Below the pieces are notes generated by a model. That model ran no database searches and was not told where the DNA came from. It saw only the letters and a list, made by a program, of their open reading frames with translations. Shown piece by piece: positions 42,767 to 50,749 of a stretch of DNA of 52,934 nt (the first letter of the stretch is position 1; every line of letters begins with the position of its first letter). The translations under genes were made by a program, and so were the position numbers. The stretch is taken from assembly GCA_018657065.1 (NCBI GenBank), contig JABHXU010000017.1, forward strand, positions 107,067 through 160,000, written 5' to 3'. This DNA is from an archaeon. GTDB lineage: Archaea; Nanobdellota; Nanobdellia; Woesearchaeales; GW2011-AR15.

Positions 42767-43057
42767 ATGAAACATCACGGTGGATTTAGAAGGAAAACAA
42801 GGCAAAAGTTATCCAAACATTATAAAACTAAAGGAAAAATTTCATTAAGAAAGTTTTTTCAAGATTTTAAAGAAGGGGATAGAGTTGTTCTTAAAGCTGA
42901 ACCAGCTTATCATAAAGGAATGTATTATCCAAGATTTCATGGAAATGCAGGAGTAATTCTTGCAAACCAAGGAAAATGTTATCAAGTTTTAATAAAAGAT
43001 GGCAATAAGGATAAATTATTAATAGTTCATCCTGTTCATTTAAAGAGGTTAGAATAA
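42767..43057 (+). CDS. rpl21e: 50S ribosomal protein L21e
   Basis: A 96-aa archaeal/eukaryotic large-subunit protein: GFRRKTRQKLSKHYKTKGKI at the start, FKEGDRVVLKAEPAYHKGM, then RFHGNAGVILANQGKCYQV. The transcript is leaderless with TATA CTTTATAAAC at about 42734-42743. It is the first gene of the conserved archaeal cluster L21e-Rpo4-DUF655, and Rpo4 follows with no gap. Confidence 0.97.
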   Translation: MKHHGGFRRKTRQKLSKHYKTKGKISLRKFFQDFKEGDRVVLKAEPAYHKGMYYPRFHGNAGVILANQGKCYQVLIKDGNKDKLLIVHPVHLKRLE

Positions 43058-43399
43058 ATGAAGCCTCAAATTATTGCAGAAGAACCAATAAATATTTATG
43101 ATCTTAAAAAAGAAATTAGTAAAATTAAAAAAAGAGATGAAGAACTTTCTTTAAGATCAACTAAAACTGAAGAATATCTAAATAGTTTTGTTGTTTTGAA
43201 ACAAAAAGAAGCTAAAGATCTTGAAGATGAACTTTTAGCTTTAGAAGTACCAAGAGTTAAGGATTTTCATGTTAAAAAAATGATTGATGTTCTTCCAGCA
43301 AGTGTTGAAGAACTTAAAATCGTTATGCAAGGCTTTACAGTAACAATAACAAAAGAAAATCAACAAAAGATAATTTCTACTATCAAAAAATATCTATAA
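43058..43399 (+). CDS. rpo4: RNA polymerase subunit Rpo4 (RpoF)
   Basis: A 113-aa stalk subunit that pairs with Rpo7. Its position after L21e and pattern (LRSTKTEEYLNSFVVLKQKE, VKKMIDVLPASVEELKIVM) fit the family. The HRDC-like C-terminal part is present (IISTIKKYL). The start is directly after the L21e stop. The intergenic 43400-43496 holds a T-rich stretch and the promoter GATTTAAATAC of the next gene. Confidence 0.92.
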   Translation: MKPQIIAEEPINIYDLKKEISKIKKRDEELSLRSTKTEEYLNSFVVLKQKEAKDLEDELLALEVPRVKDFHVKKMIDVLPASVEELKIVMQGFTVTITKENQQKIISTIKKYL

Positions 43400-43496
43400 C
43401 TAGTCATATTTTTTTATTTGTAAGGGGGACGTAGTTAGTTAGAGTTTTTTCTTATAACACAAGATTTAAATACAAAGATCCTATATCTTTTGATTT

Positions 43497-44048
43497 ATGG
43501 CTAGAGAAGAGTATGCTATTGTATTAGATTTTTTGCCACACGGCTATGCATTTGATAATACACCAAGCTACAAAAAAACTGCAGTTGTTCAAGCAATAGG
43601 TAGAGACAATTTAACTTTATTAGAAGCAGTTCCAAAAAAAGATATACAAGTAGAAATTCATGAAGAAGTTTATATTGGTGAAGGTAAAAGAGATAAAATT
43701 CATCATGTTAATGGCAGACTTGATCCTAAAAAGTTAACAGCAACAGGAAAAGCAGAATTAGAATATGTAATACAAAATGTTGTTGAAAAAAATCAAGCCA
43801 AATTTTTAGAATTTTTCAATAAATCTCAACCTTTAACAACAAGAATGCACACAATTGAGTTGCTTCCAGGTGTAGGAAAAAAACACATGTGGCAAATAAT
43901 TGAAGAAAGAAGAGTTGAACCATTTAAAGATCTTGCAGATGTTAAAGCTAGAGTTAAATTAATGCCTGATCCTAAAAAAGTTATAATTAAAAGAATTCTT
44001 GCTGAACTTTCAGGAACTGAAAAATATAATTTATTTGTAGGAAGATAA
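43497..44048 (+). CDS. DUF655 protein
   Basis: A 183-aa archaeal protein conserved next to L21e and Rpo4. An N-terminal OB-like part (YAIVLDFLPHGYAF, QAIGRDNLTLLEAV) is followed by a helix-hairpin-helix segment (LLPGVGKKHMWQIIEERR, PFKDLADVKARV). It is thought to bind nucleic acid, with no defined reaction. The transcript is leaderless, with TATA about 27 bases upstream. Confidence 0.92.
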   Translation: MAREEYAIVLDFLPHGYAFDNTPSYKKTAVVQAIGRDNLTLLEAVPKKDIQVEIHEEVYIGEGKRDKIHHVNGRLDPKKLTATGKAELEYVIQNVVEKNQAKFLEFFNKSQPLTTRMHTIELLPGVGKKHMWQIIEERRVEPFKDLADVKARVKLMPDPKKVIIKRILAELSGTEKYNLFVGR

Positions 44049-44054
44049 TTTTTT

Positions 44055-44678
44055 TTATCCTATATATAAAGTTTCATTAAAGAAGTGCCATTTTTCTTCA
44101 TAACCAAATAATTCTACAGAATCAATTTCATTCCATCCTTTTACTAAGTCTGTATCAATTGTAACTCTAACTGTATCAGTCATAAAAGGAGTATGGCTCC
44201 AAGTTATGTTTAAATTATCCATATATTCATAACTAGTTTCAAAAGTATAAGGACATGCTCTTTTAATGTCATATGACCCTTTCCACATGGTAAAGTAATC
44301 TGAGCCATTTTTAAGCTCTATTTTAGTTATTGTTCCTGGGTTAAAAGTTTCATAAACTTTGATTTTTGATACATATACTTTGTCCCAATAAGTTAATTCA
44401 ATCCATTGTTCACCATGATTTTGTTCTCTAGGTGTCCATGCTTTTTTACTTTCAATGCAGGAGTTAACATCTGGAGCACCTGTAGCAGCATAAGGACTCT
44501 GATCATCTGTATTTTGACCCAGAGTTCCTCCATAAGCAGAACTTGCTAGTGCTTCAAAAGGAAATTGATTGGATTCATTAGGGATAAAAGGTCCTTTTTC
44601 TCCACCATTTAAAAAAGGAAGACTTGAACACGCACTAATAATTATAATCAATGAAATAAAAAGTAGAATCTTTTTCAT
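44055..44678 (-). CDS. Lipoprotein with discoidin/galactose-binding-like domain
   Basis: A 207-aa protein whose signal peptide ends in a lipobox, ISAC (Cys17), so it is probably lipid-anchored outside the cell. The body has AATGAPDVNSC, then WTPREQNHGEQWIELTYWDKVYVSKI, the layout of F5/8-type (discoidin-like) beta sandwiches, ending in NEIDSVELFGYE. These domains often bind carbohydrate. It heads a run of exported proteins on the minus strand. The ligand is unknown. Confidence 0.75.
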   Translation of the reverse strand: MKKILLFISLIIIISACSSLPFLNGGEKGPFIPNESNQFPFEALASSAYGGTLGQNTDDQSPYAATGAPDVNSCIESKKAWTPREQNHGEQWIELTYWDKVYVSKIKVYETFNPGTITKIELKNGSDYFTMWKGSYDIKRACPYTFETSYEYMDNLNITWSHTPFMTDTVRVTIDTDLVKGWNEIDSVELFGYEEKWHFFNETLYIG

Positions 44679-44726
44679 AGCTTAATTTATTAAATTTAGA
44701 ATATATAAAATTTATGGTAAAATTAA

Positions 44727-45371
44727 TTACCAGATTTGATCAATTAGTGTATCTAGATTTAAATTCTTATTAAAGAGATCTTGAATTTGAGTTTCTTCAA
44801 TTTTAATTACAATAGGGATTTCATTTTCAATTTGATTAACATAATCATTTATTTGTTGTTTGATACTTTCTTCATCTTCTTTATTTGTAACTGATAATTC
44901 TTTTACAAAAGTTTCATTCATATTACTAATTTCATTTACAAATGTATTTTTTTTTATATCTTCTTCAACAAACCTTAAAGTAGTCAGTTTTATTTCTTGA
45001 AATTTATTTATGTTATTTGATTCTATTCTAATTAACTTTGTTACAGTCTCATCACTAAGTAAAGAACTGTCTTTCATGTTGAGAGACTGACTGAATCTCT
45101 CTCTATCTAGAATTTTAATTTGAATTACTTCTTGTTTGATATTTTGATTATTATTAGTCTGATCATTAGATCTATCATCATTCTCATTTGTACTATTTTC
45201 ATTAGTTTCATTATCAATAGCTAAGTCAAAAGTTAATCCTGAAGAAACTGTTAAAGTAGTATTACTAATATTTTTTAATTGAGGTGTATTTGATACCAAT
45301 TTTGTTTGAGCATATACATTACTTATTACTAAAATCAAAATTATTAAATTTATAATTTTTTTATAATTCAT
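44727..45371 (-). CDS. Exported Asn/Glu-rich protein, 214 aa
   Basis: A signal peptide (about residues 1-21, ending VYAQ) is followed by an Asn-rich low-complexity stretch (NENSTNENDDRSNDQTNNNQN in part) and a helical, charged C-terminal half. No family is recognised. ATG 45371 has GGTGG as ribosome binding site, and the gene overlaps the end of the membrane regulator gene by 11 bp. The two are coupled, so this may be the partner or signal of that regulator. Confidence 0.6.
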   Translation of the reverse strand: MNYKKIINLIILILVISNVYAQTKLVSNTPQLKNISNTTLTVSSGLTFDLAIDNETNENSTNENDDRSNDQTNNNQNIKQEVIQIKILDRERFSQSLNMKDSSLLSDETVTKLIRIESNNINKFQEIKLTTLRFVEEDIKKNTFVNEISNMNETFVKELSVTNKEDEESIKQQINDYVNQIENEIPIVIKIEETQIQDLFNKNLNLDTLIDQIW

Positions 45372-46182
45372 CAAACCACCGTGTAAACTTTATGTAATGA
45401 GTAACGTTTGTTTTATCAATAATAATTATCTTTTTTCTTTCTAAAATATTAAGTGTATTAGCTAAACTAGATTTTGCTAATTTTGTTTTTCTTTCAAGAT
45501 AATTTCTTTTTATTTCACCATTTGTTTCAATTAAAGTGTTAACAACAAGTCTTTCATTTTTTGAAAGAGTTTTAATTACATTTTCTTTACTTGATTTTTT
45601 ATTTTTTAAAACTAAGACAATTGAAATTAATGCAATTAAAATTGATCCAATATAAAAAATTGAATAATTTGTTTTTTCTTTAACTGGTTTTAATGGTTCT
45701 TCATAAGGATCAATTATTATTTCATTTTCTTTGAATTCATATATTAGTTTAATATTTCCAGATTCTTCAAAAATTAATCTAGTATAGTTTAAGTTTTGGA
45801 TAAAAGCCTCTGGAATATTGTTTTTAATTATTGTGTTTTTTGGCATAGCAATTGTTGCGTTACTATTGTCAATAAGAGATATATCAAAAGTCCAAATGCT
45901 TTGCTCTTTTTTAGTTAAAAGTGAAGTTTTATAGAGTAAAATTGCTTTTTTTGTTGATCCTATTGAGATATCAACACTATTATTGTTTAGTTTGTATAGA
46001 GCACCTTTTACTTTAACTTCATTAACATCTTTTTGAATTGGAATATTTATCATACCTGATCCTTCAATTTCAATAATCACAAGTGAATTTCCATTGTCTT
46101 CAATTATGATATTATAATTATTTGTAGTTGCACTAGCTAATGGTACAATTAACAATAAAAACAATAATAATCGTTTAATCAT
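45361..46182 (-). CDS. Membrane-bound winged-helix regulator with extracellular sensor
   Basis: A 273-aa one-component regulator layout. It has a signal peptide (about 1-18), an extracellular beta domain (about 19-165), a single membrane helix (about 173-193) and a cytoplasmic winged helix (205-265, SKNERLVVNTLIETNGEIKR and KSSLANTLNILERKKII). Such proteins occur in many archaea; they may carry an outside signal straight to DNA. The gene is followed in overlap by an exported protein. The target genes are not known. Confidence 0.75.
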   Translation of the reverse strand: MIKRLLLFLLLIVPLASATTNNYNIIIEDNGNSLVIIEIEGSGMINIPIQKDVNEVKVKGALYKLNNNSVDISIGSTKKAILLYKTSLLTKKEQSIWTFDISLIDNSNATIAMPKNTIIKNNIPEAFIQNLNYTRLIFEESGNIKLIYEFKENEIIIDPYEEPLKPVKEKTNYSIFYIGSILIALISIVLVLKNKKSSKENVIKTLSKNERLVVNTLIETNGEIKRNYLERKTKLAKSSLANTLNILERKKIIIIDKTNVTHYIKFTRWFDEL

Positions 46183-46221
46183 ATAGCTAGGTTATGGACT
46201 TTAATTTTTAAAGGTTTTTGT

Positions 46222-46260
46222 AAGGAAAAAAAGTACGCCTAAGCGTACTAAAATTTCCTT
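46222..46260 (-). terminator. Strong hairpin terminator after the 46259-46759 gene
   Basis: On the minus strand AGTACGC-TTAG-GCGTACT (46249-46232) is followed at once by a run of T. An outer stem AAGGAAA/TTTCCTT (46254-46260 with 46222-46228) encloses it and includes part of the stop codon. It looks like a bacterial intrinsic terminator, unusual for an archaeon. Confidence 0.7.
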
Positions 46261-46759
46261 ATTTAATAGCTGCAACAGATGTTGGAGTTACTATTTGTGC
46301 TGATGAGATTGTTTGAGGTCTAAGTACTGGTGAAGGAAAAACAACAAATTTTCCTTTACTTGATCTTAAATTAAATAAGCCATAAGCTTTCCAGTTACCA
46401 TTTCTATATCTACCCCAAAAGAATTTTCCATCATAAAATCCTGCAAAAACATCTTGTCCATAAATTCCCCAAGTATATTTGCCGTGGTTATCTTCTGCTT
46501 TAAAATAACCTCTTGAAAATTCTCCCCACATTACGTTTTTACCATTATTTGTGTAGAGTAAAAATCTATGTTGAATTGGTAAAATAGACATTTCTTTTAC
46601 AGCTAACTCATAAGTTGCTGGAATTTTTTCCATTGCGTTGTCTTTTTTTAGAACATCAGTTCTTGAAAAGTCAGATTCTACATTTGCGTCAAACGCAGAA
46701 ACAAGTGGCAATGCTAAAACTAGCATCGCAGCTAAAATTATTTTTAATATGTTTTTCAT
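46259..46759 (-). CDS. Exported protein with aromatic-Gly pattern, 166 aa
   Basis: A clear signal peptide (KIILAAMLVLALPLVSAF) leads into a beta-rich domain with repeated W-G-x-[FY] and G-x-[FY] units (MWGEFSRGYF, YTWGIYGQDVFAGFYDG, FFWGRYRNGNWKAYG). It ends in a Pro/Ser/Thr tail. It has a strong ribosome binding site (GGAGG), a long leader region and a hairpin terminator, all signs of a highly expressed single gene. Function unknown; a surface or binding protein is likely. Confidence 0.7.
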   Translation of the reverse strand: MKNILKIILAAMLVLALPLVSAFDANVESDFSRTDVLKKDNAMEKIPATYELAVKEMSILPIQHRFLLYTNNGKNVMWGEFSRGYFKAEDNHGKYTWGIYGQDVFAGFYDGKFFWGRYRNGNWKAYGLFNLRSSKGKFVVFPSPVLRPQTISSAQIVTPTSVAAIK

Positions 46760-46857
46760 TTTATATTGTCCTCCGATTTTATGTTTTACATGCTGTTTTT
46801 GTTAGGTCTTAAGTTCTCCTTATCTTCAAGTCAAAACATTTACATGAATTTTTTTAA

Positions 46858-46880
46858 TGTAACAAAGCAAATTTGTTACA
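46858..46880. promoter_or_regulatory. Perfect 9-bp inverted repeat, operator-like
   Basis: TGTAACAAA (46858-46866), spacer GCAAA, TTTGTTACA (46872-46880). It lies about 100 bp upstream of the 46259-46759 start, in its promoter region. Confidence 0.55.
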
Positions 46881-46968
46881 CATACTCTGTTTTTACTTTA
46901 AAATACCAAATATTCACACTCTTTTTTACACATTTCATTAAGATTGAACAGAATATAAAACCTGAATA

Positions 46969-46998
46969 GAACAAAGTTGAACAAGGTTGAACAAGAAC
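46969..46998. repeat. Three tandem 10-bp repeats
   Basis: GAACAAAGTT, GAACAAGGTT and GAACAAGAAC follow one another without a gap. A spacing of 10 bp puts each copy on the same face of the helix, as for cooperative protein binding. It lies between 47050-47292 and the promoter region of the exported-protein gene. Confidence 0.6.
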
Positions 46999-47049
46999 AA
47001 AAAAAGAAATAAAACTAACAATTTTTTTAATGAATTCAATAAGGTTTTA

Positions 47050-47292
47050 TTATTTTTTTATAAGTACCTTATATGAATCAATTGACGTATTTGTAAGTTT
47101 TCTAAACATTTCTTCTATAGCATCTTCAACTTCAATTATTTCTTTGTGTTCATCTTGTAAGCTATGTAATATTAATGCTATACTTGCCATTATATTTTTT
47201 AATGCGTTTTTTGCATGTTCATCAGAAATTAAATTTAAATTCTCTTCAGCTTCAGTTAAAAATCTTCTAGCTTGCAGTAATCTATGTCCCAT
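47050..47292 (-). CDS. Small helical protein, 80 aa
   Basis: An all-helical, acidic protein: RLLQARRFLTEAEENLNLIS, then ASIALILHSLQDEHKEIIEVE. No signal, no metal site and no family I recognise. ATG follows a ribosome binding site AGAGGTG (on the minus strand). The neighbours are exported-protein genes on the same strand. Confidence 0.55.
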   Translation of the reverse strand: MGHRLLQARRFLTEAEENLNLISDEHAKNALKNIMASIALILHSLQDEHKEIIEVEDAIEEMFRKLTNTSIDSYKVLIKK

Positions 47293-47358
47293 TTTTACAC
47301 CTCTTTTACGTAAATGAGAGTAATAATTATTTAAGGTTTTTGGTGAAATAAAAAAGAA

Positions 47359-48729
47359 TTAATTAAATATTGAAGAAATCCATTCAAAAAATGATTGAAA
47401 AATTGTTTTGTTTGTTTCTTTTTCAATATTTTGACAAAATCCATTATTACATAAATTTGATTCGCATTCAAAACTACTAATACAAACTGCTGTTTTAGGT
47501 TTTTGTTTTGTTATTTCAAAATTTGTTGAGCAATATGATTTTTGAGAATTTAATTCAAATCTTTCAGAAACATCATAACATAGATTTAGAAATTGACATC
47601 CTTTGCATTGATCAAATTCATCTTTATTTTTTTCTTTGGAATTTTGATCTTCTTTTTCCTTAATGTTGTTTTTGATAGATTCTTCATTGACATAAATATA
47701 TTTAAAAGCTTCGTCAAGCAAGTTTTTATCTTCATCATAAACAAAAATTTCTAACTTATATTCTCCTTTTGTTGCATCACTAGGAATTAAAAACTTTACA
47801 CCGTTTATTTCAATTCTACTTCCTTTTTGATTTTTAATATTTCTTTGTTTTTCTAGATCTAGGCTGGTTATTTTGTAGACAACATCAACATTTCTTTCAA
47901 TAGTCCAAAGTTCATTACTTAAATTTACGTTTATTGAAAAAATGTCTTCATTTTTTAGTTCATTTCCTGGAATTAATTCTATGGAATCAATTTTTAAATC
48001 ATAGTCTTTAGGGTTAATAATTTGAGTTTCATCATTATAAAAAATTTCTTCATAATTATCACATTCAAGTCTTGCAGTTATATCATAATGACCACTTTTT
48101 GCGTCTTCAGGAATTTCAATTTCTAGTCTAATTTCTGTTTCTTCTCCAGATTTTAGAGGTTCTTTCATCCTATAAGTATCTTTTTCATTAATGTAAGAAT
48201 TTCCAAATACAATCTTGCATTCATAACTATCTTCATCTCCTTCATTTTTCAAAACCACATCAATTATTTTTTCTCCACCAACATAAGCAACACCTGCAGG
48301 AGAATACCAATGAATTCCAGCAAAAGGTATTTTTTTATCCGGTTCTATAAATGTTATTGATTCAGTGAATGTGTCAAATGTTTCTCTATTTCTTCTCACT
48401 TTTAATATTGCTTCATATGTACCTGGTTGATAATGAGCTCTAGGTCTAAATAAAATATATCTTGTTTCCCCATAATTAGAACTATCTTTTTTATGAAAAT
48501 TTCCAACAGAATGTAGATTTAATTCAGGAATATCAAACATAATTTGGGTATAATCTAAGTTATCTCTACTTGAAAAATCAACTTCAACAATTGCATAAGA
48601 ATATCTTCCAATCATTGGGTTATTTGGAGTAATATCTACATTTTTTATTTCAATACTAGCTATTGAAATTGATATACTTATCAAAAACATTAATATTGTT
48701 AAAATTAATTTTTTTCTCACTTTTGTCAC
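47359..48729 (-). CDS. Exported multi-domain protein with Cys-rich C-terminus, 456 aa
   Basis: A signal peptide (about 1-24) is followed by several Ig-like/CARDB-type beta domains (IEIKNVDITPNNPMIGRYSYA; VLKNEGDEDSYECKIVFG; DYDLKIDSIELIPGNEL). A charged linker leads to a Cys-rich end (CKGCQFLNLC, then CISSFECESNLCNNGFCQN), and a hydrophobic tail FFEWISSIF closes it. The architecture is typical of archaeal cell-surface proteins. The start is GTG with a TATA-like element about 25 bases upstream and no ribosome binding site. Confidence 0.75.
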   Translation of the reverse strand: MTKVRKKLILTILMFLISISISIASIEIKNVDITPNNPMIGRYSYAIVEVDFSSRDNLDYTQIMFDIPELNLHSVGNFHKKDSSNYGETRYILFRPRAHYQPGTYEAILKVRRNRETFDTFTESITFIEPDKKIPFAGIHWYSPAGVAYVGGEKIIDVVLKNEGDEDSYECKIVFGNSYINEKDTYRMKEPLKSGEETEIRLEIEIPEDAKSGHYDITARLECDNYEEIFYNDETQIINPKDYDLKIDSIELIPGNELKNEDIFSINVNLSNELWTIERNVDVVYKITSLDLEKQRNIKNQKGSRIEINGVKFLIPSDATKGEYKLEIFVYDEDKNLLDEAFKYIYVNEESIKNNIKEKEDQNSKEKNKDEFDQCKGCQFLNLCYDVSERFELNSQKSYCSTNFEITKQKPKTAVCISSFECESNLCNNGFCQNIEKETNKTIFQSFFEWISSIFN

Positions 48730-48866
48730 AAAGAAGTAATGATTTATTTATTAATATTTCTGTTCTCTAAGAAACCGAAACCTTTTTAAACCAAGTCCTT
48801 TCCTCTTTATAAAATTAATGTTTTTACTTGATAATTAAGATAGGCAAAGCGTGGGGTGTATAAATA

Positions 48867-49802
48867 TTGGTAGATAGAGATTATGTTAAAAAATGTCCTG
48901 AGTGTGGAGGCATAAATTTATTCTTTAATAAAGAAAAAGGGGAAGTTATCTGTAAGGATTGTGGTCTCGTTGTAGAAGAAAAAATGGTTGACTTTGGTCA
49001 AGAATGGAGAGAGTTTGATTCAGCTCAAAGTGAACAAAGAAGAAGAACAGGAGCTCCAATAACTTATACTCAATATGATCAAGGTCTAGGAACTGAAGTA
49101 GGTAGAAAAGCAGATTTATATAATTTAGGAGCCAAAACAAAAAATAAATTTTTTAGACTTAGAAAATGGCAATATAGGATTTCTACAGCAATTGAAAGAA
49201 ATTTAAAATTAGCTCTAGCTGAATTAAAAAGAGTTTCGTCATATCTAAAATTACCTAAATCTGTTGAAGAAGAAGCAGCTAGAATTTATACACTTGCTGT
49301 TCAAAGAGGTTTAGTTAGAGGTAGATCAATGGAATCTGTTGTTGCTGGAGCACTTTACGCTGCATGTAGAAGACATGAAGTTCCTAGAACATTAGATGAA
49401 CTTTCTGAAGCATCAGGAATTGAGGAAAAAGAAGTTGGGAGAACTTATAGGTTTATTACTAGAGAACTTCAAATCACTATTCTTCCTAGTAATCCTATTG
49501 ATTATATACCTAGGTTTTCAAGTTCATTAAAATTAAGTCCAAAAACTCAGAGTAAATCTGTTGAAATAATTGAACTTGCTCAAAAACAAGAACTAACTTC
49601 TGGAAGAGGTCCAACAGGAATTGCTGCAGCAGGTCTTTATGTAGCTGCATTAATTAATGGAGAAAAAAGAACTCAAAGAGAAGTAGCTGATGTAGCTGGA
49701 GTAACTGAAGTTACAATTAGAAATAGGTATAAGGAACTTCTTGAAAAACTTGATTTAGAAGAAGAAATTAAAAAATTAAAGAAAAAAGTAAAAGAAGATT
49801 AG
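48867..49802 (+). CDS. tfb: Transcription initiation factor TFB
   Basis: A 311-aa archaeal TFIIB. The N-terminal zinc ribbon is CPECGG…CKDCGLVV; the B-reader/linker has GQEWREFDSAQSEQRRRTG; two cyclin repeats follow (RISTAIERNLKLALAELKRV and IDYIPRFSSSLKLSPKTQSK as starting points). The C-terminal helix-turn-helix VAGVTEVTIRNRYKELLEKL contacts the BRE. The start is TTG with GGGGTG upstream. A lysine-rich tail ends it, tail to tail with a small membrane protein gene (4-bp overlap). Confidence 0.96.
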   Translation: MVDRDYVKKCPECGGINLFFNKEKGEVICKDCGLVVEEKMVDFGQEWREFDSAQSEQRRRTGAPITYTQYDQGLGTEVGRKADLYNLGAKTKNKFFRLRKWQYRISTAIERNLKLALAELKRVSSYLKLPKSVEEEAARIYTLAVQRGLVRGRSMESVVAGALYAACRRHEVPRTLDELSEASGIEEKEVGRTYRFITRELQITILPSNPIDYIPRFSSSLKLSPKTQSKSVEIIELAQKQELTSGRGPTGIAAAGLYVAALINGEKRTQREVADVAGVTEVTIRNRYKELLEKLDLEEEIKKLKKKVKED

Positions 49803-49993
49803 ATATTTTTTCTCTTTTTTTTAAATTCAAAATAATATATAGCTGCAGTTACAATACTAAACAGTAAAGCAAATATAGACCATAATATTTTTGAGCTTAT
49901 TTTAGAATTTTTATTTCTTGTCCAAATTTCAAAAAGAACCCAACTACCACATAGTAAATGTGCAAGTCCAAATATAATGTTTGTTATTTCCAT
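49799..49993 (-). CDS. Small two-helix membrane protein, PLDc_N-like
   Basis: A 64-aa protein with two hydrophobic helices and a basic C-terminus. The second helix and tail (SKILWSIFALLFSIVTAAIYYF) match the next gene's product (KKIMWTVLALFFNVITAIVYYF), so they are tandem paralogues. The layout resembles the PLDc_N membrane domain of phospholipase-D-like proteins, here standing alone. Confidence 0.65.
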   Translation of the reverse strand: MEITNIIFGLAHLLCGSWVLFEIWTRNKNSKISSKILWSIFALLFSIVTAAIYYFEFKKKRKNI

Positions 49994-50030
49994 TTTTCTA
50001 AAAATTTATTATTAATAAAAAATAAAAAAA

Positions 50031-50210
50031 TTATTTATTTTTTACAACAAAATAATATACAATTGCTGTGATAACGTTAAAGAATAGAGCAAGAACTGTC
50101 CACATAATTTTTTTTCCTGTACTCATTCTTTGCTTTGCAAAAACATCATAAATTACCCAGATAGCACAAGCTAAAGGTATTAATCCAATTAAATAATTAA
50201 CAATTCCCAT
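50031..50210 (-). CDS. Small two-helix membrane protein, tandem paralogue
   Basis: A 59-aa protein related to 49799-49993 (see that entry for the matching segments). I set the start at ATG 50210 because GGTGATAAAAAA lies directly before it; the longer frame to 50255 has no ribosome binding site. The first helix is YLIGLIPLACAIWVIYDVF. It has the same strand and spacing as its sister, suggesting a local duplication. Confidence 0.65.
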   Translation of the reverse strand: MGIVNYLIGLIPLACAIWVIYDVFAKQRMSTGKKIMWTVLALFFNVITAIVYYFVVKNK

Positions 50211-50254
50211 TTTTTTATCACCTATTAAATTATGAAAAAAGATAATGAAGTCCA

Positions 50255-50626
50255 TTATTTAAATTTATATAGAATTTTATCAAAATTCACTATTTTATTA
50301 TTTTTAATTTGGATTCCTTCTTTTTTTAGTATATTTATTTTTTCAGAAATTTCTTTTCCTTTTGTTTTTCCTTTAAATCCACCTATATTTCCATCACTTT
50401 TTACAACACGATGACAAGGAACTTTTGGAGTGTCGGAAATCGAAGATTTCTGAGCATGATCAGAAATGTTTTGCATTTCTGACACATAGGGATTACAACG
50501 CATAGCGTTTCCCACAGCTTGATATGCTTTAGTTTCTAGGGCGTTACTGATTTCTTTATATGTTGTTACTCTACCTTTAGGAACTTTTTTTAGAAGAGTG
50601 TAGCATTTTTCATTAAACGTTGTCAT
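50255..50626 (-). CDS. ogt: Methylated-DNA-protein cysteine methyltransferase (Ogt/ATL type) with palindromic insert
   Basis: A 123-aa C-terminal MGMT domain that repairs O6-alkylguanine by suicide transfer to Cys. The active site PCHRVV (C71) is intact, as are RVTTYKEIS, AVGNAMRCNPY and the Arg-finger region. There is no N-terminal domain. Between NPY and PKVPCHRVV, where relatives have one or two residues, there are about 18 extra residues (48-66) encoded by a 54-bp palindromic repeat. The frame stays open, so the enzyme may still work if the loop tolerates it. Confidence 0.9.
   Translation of the reverse strand: MTTFNEKCYTLLKKVPKGRVTTYKEISNALETKAYQAVGNAMRCNPYVSEMQNISDHAQKSSISDTPKVPCHRVVKSDGNIGGFKGKTKGKEISEKINILKKEGIQIKNNKIVNFDKILYKFK
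50431..50484. repeat. 54-bp palindromic element inserted in frame in ogt
   Basis: Ends are near-perfect inverted copies: TGTCGGAAAT at one end and ATTTCTGACA at the other. Each half folds by itself: CAGAAATG-TTTTG-CATTTCTG on the right and CGGAAATC-GAA-GATTTCTG on the left. The length is exactly 18 codons with no stop in the ogt frame. It has the form of REP or Rickettsia-type palindromic elements. Confidence 0.7.
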
Positions 50627-50695
50627 ATTTCTAAATAAAAGAAATTCTTTTTTATTTCTTTTCCTTAACCAGCTATAAAATTCTTACAAATCAAC

Positions 50696-50749
50696 GAGCG
50701 GAACTATTCTAATTGTGGTGCTCAAAGGGGCGCGAGGAACGGCGCCTAA
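50696..50749 (+). ncRNA. GC-rich island with hairpin motif copy 2; candidate small RNA
   Basis: In an otherwise AT-rich intergenic region (50627-50847) this stretch is strikingly GC-rich. GAGC/GCTC (50696-50699 with 50720-50723) could close one stem, and GGCGC/GCGCC (50729-50733 with 50742-50746, loop GAGGAACG) forms a second. The latter repeats the motif at 20869-20890. The strand is chosen because the wobble pairs of copy 1 only work on the plus strand. It could also be a repeat element. Confidence 0.4.
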
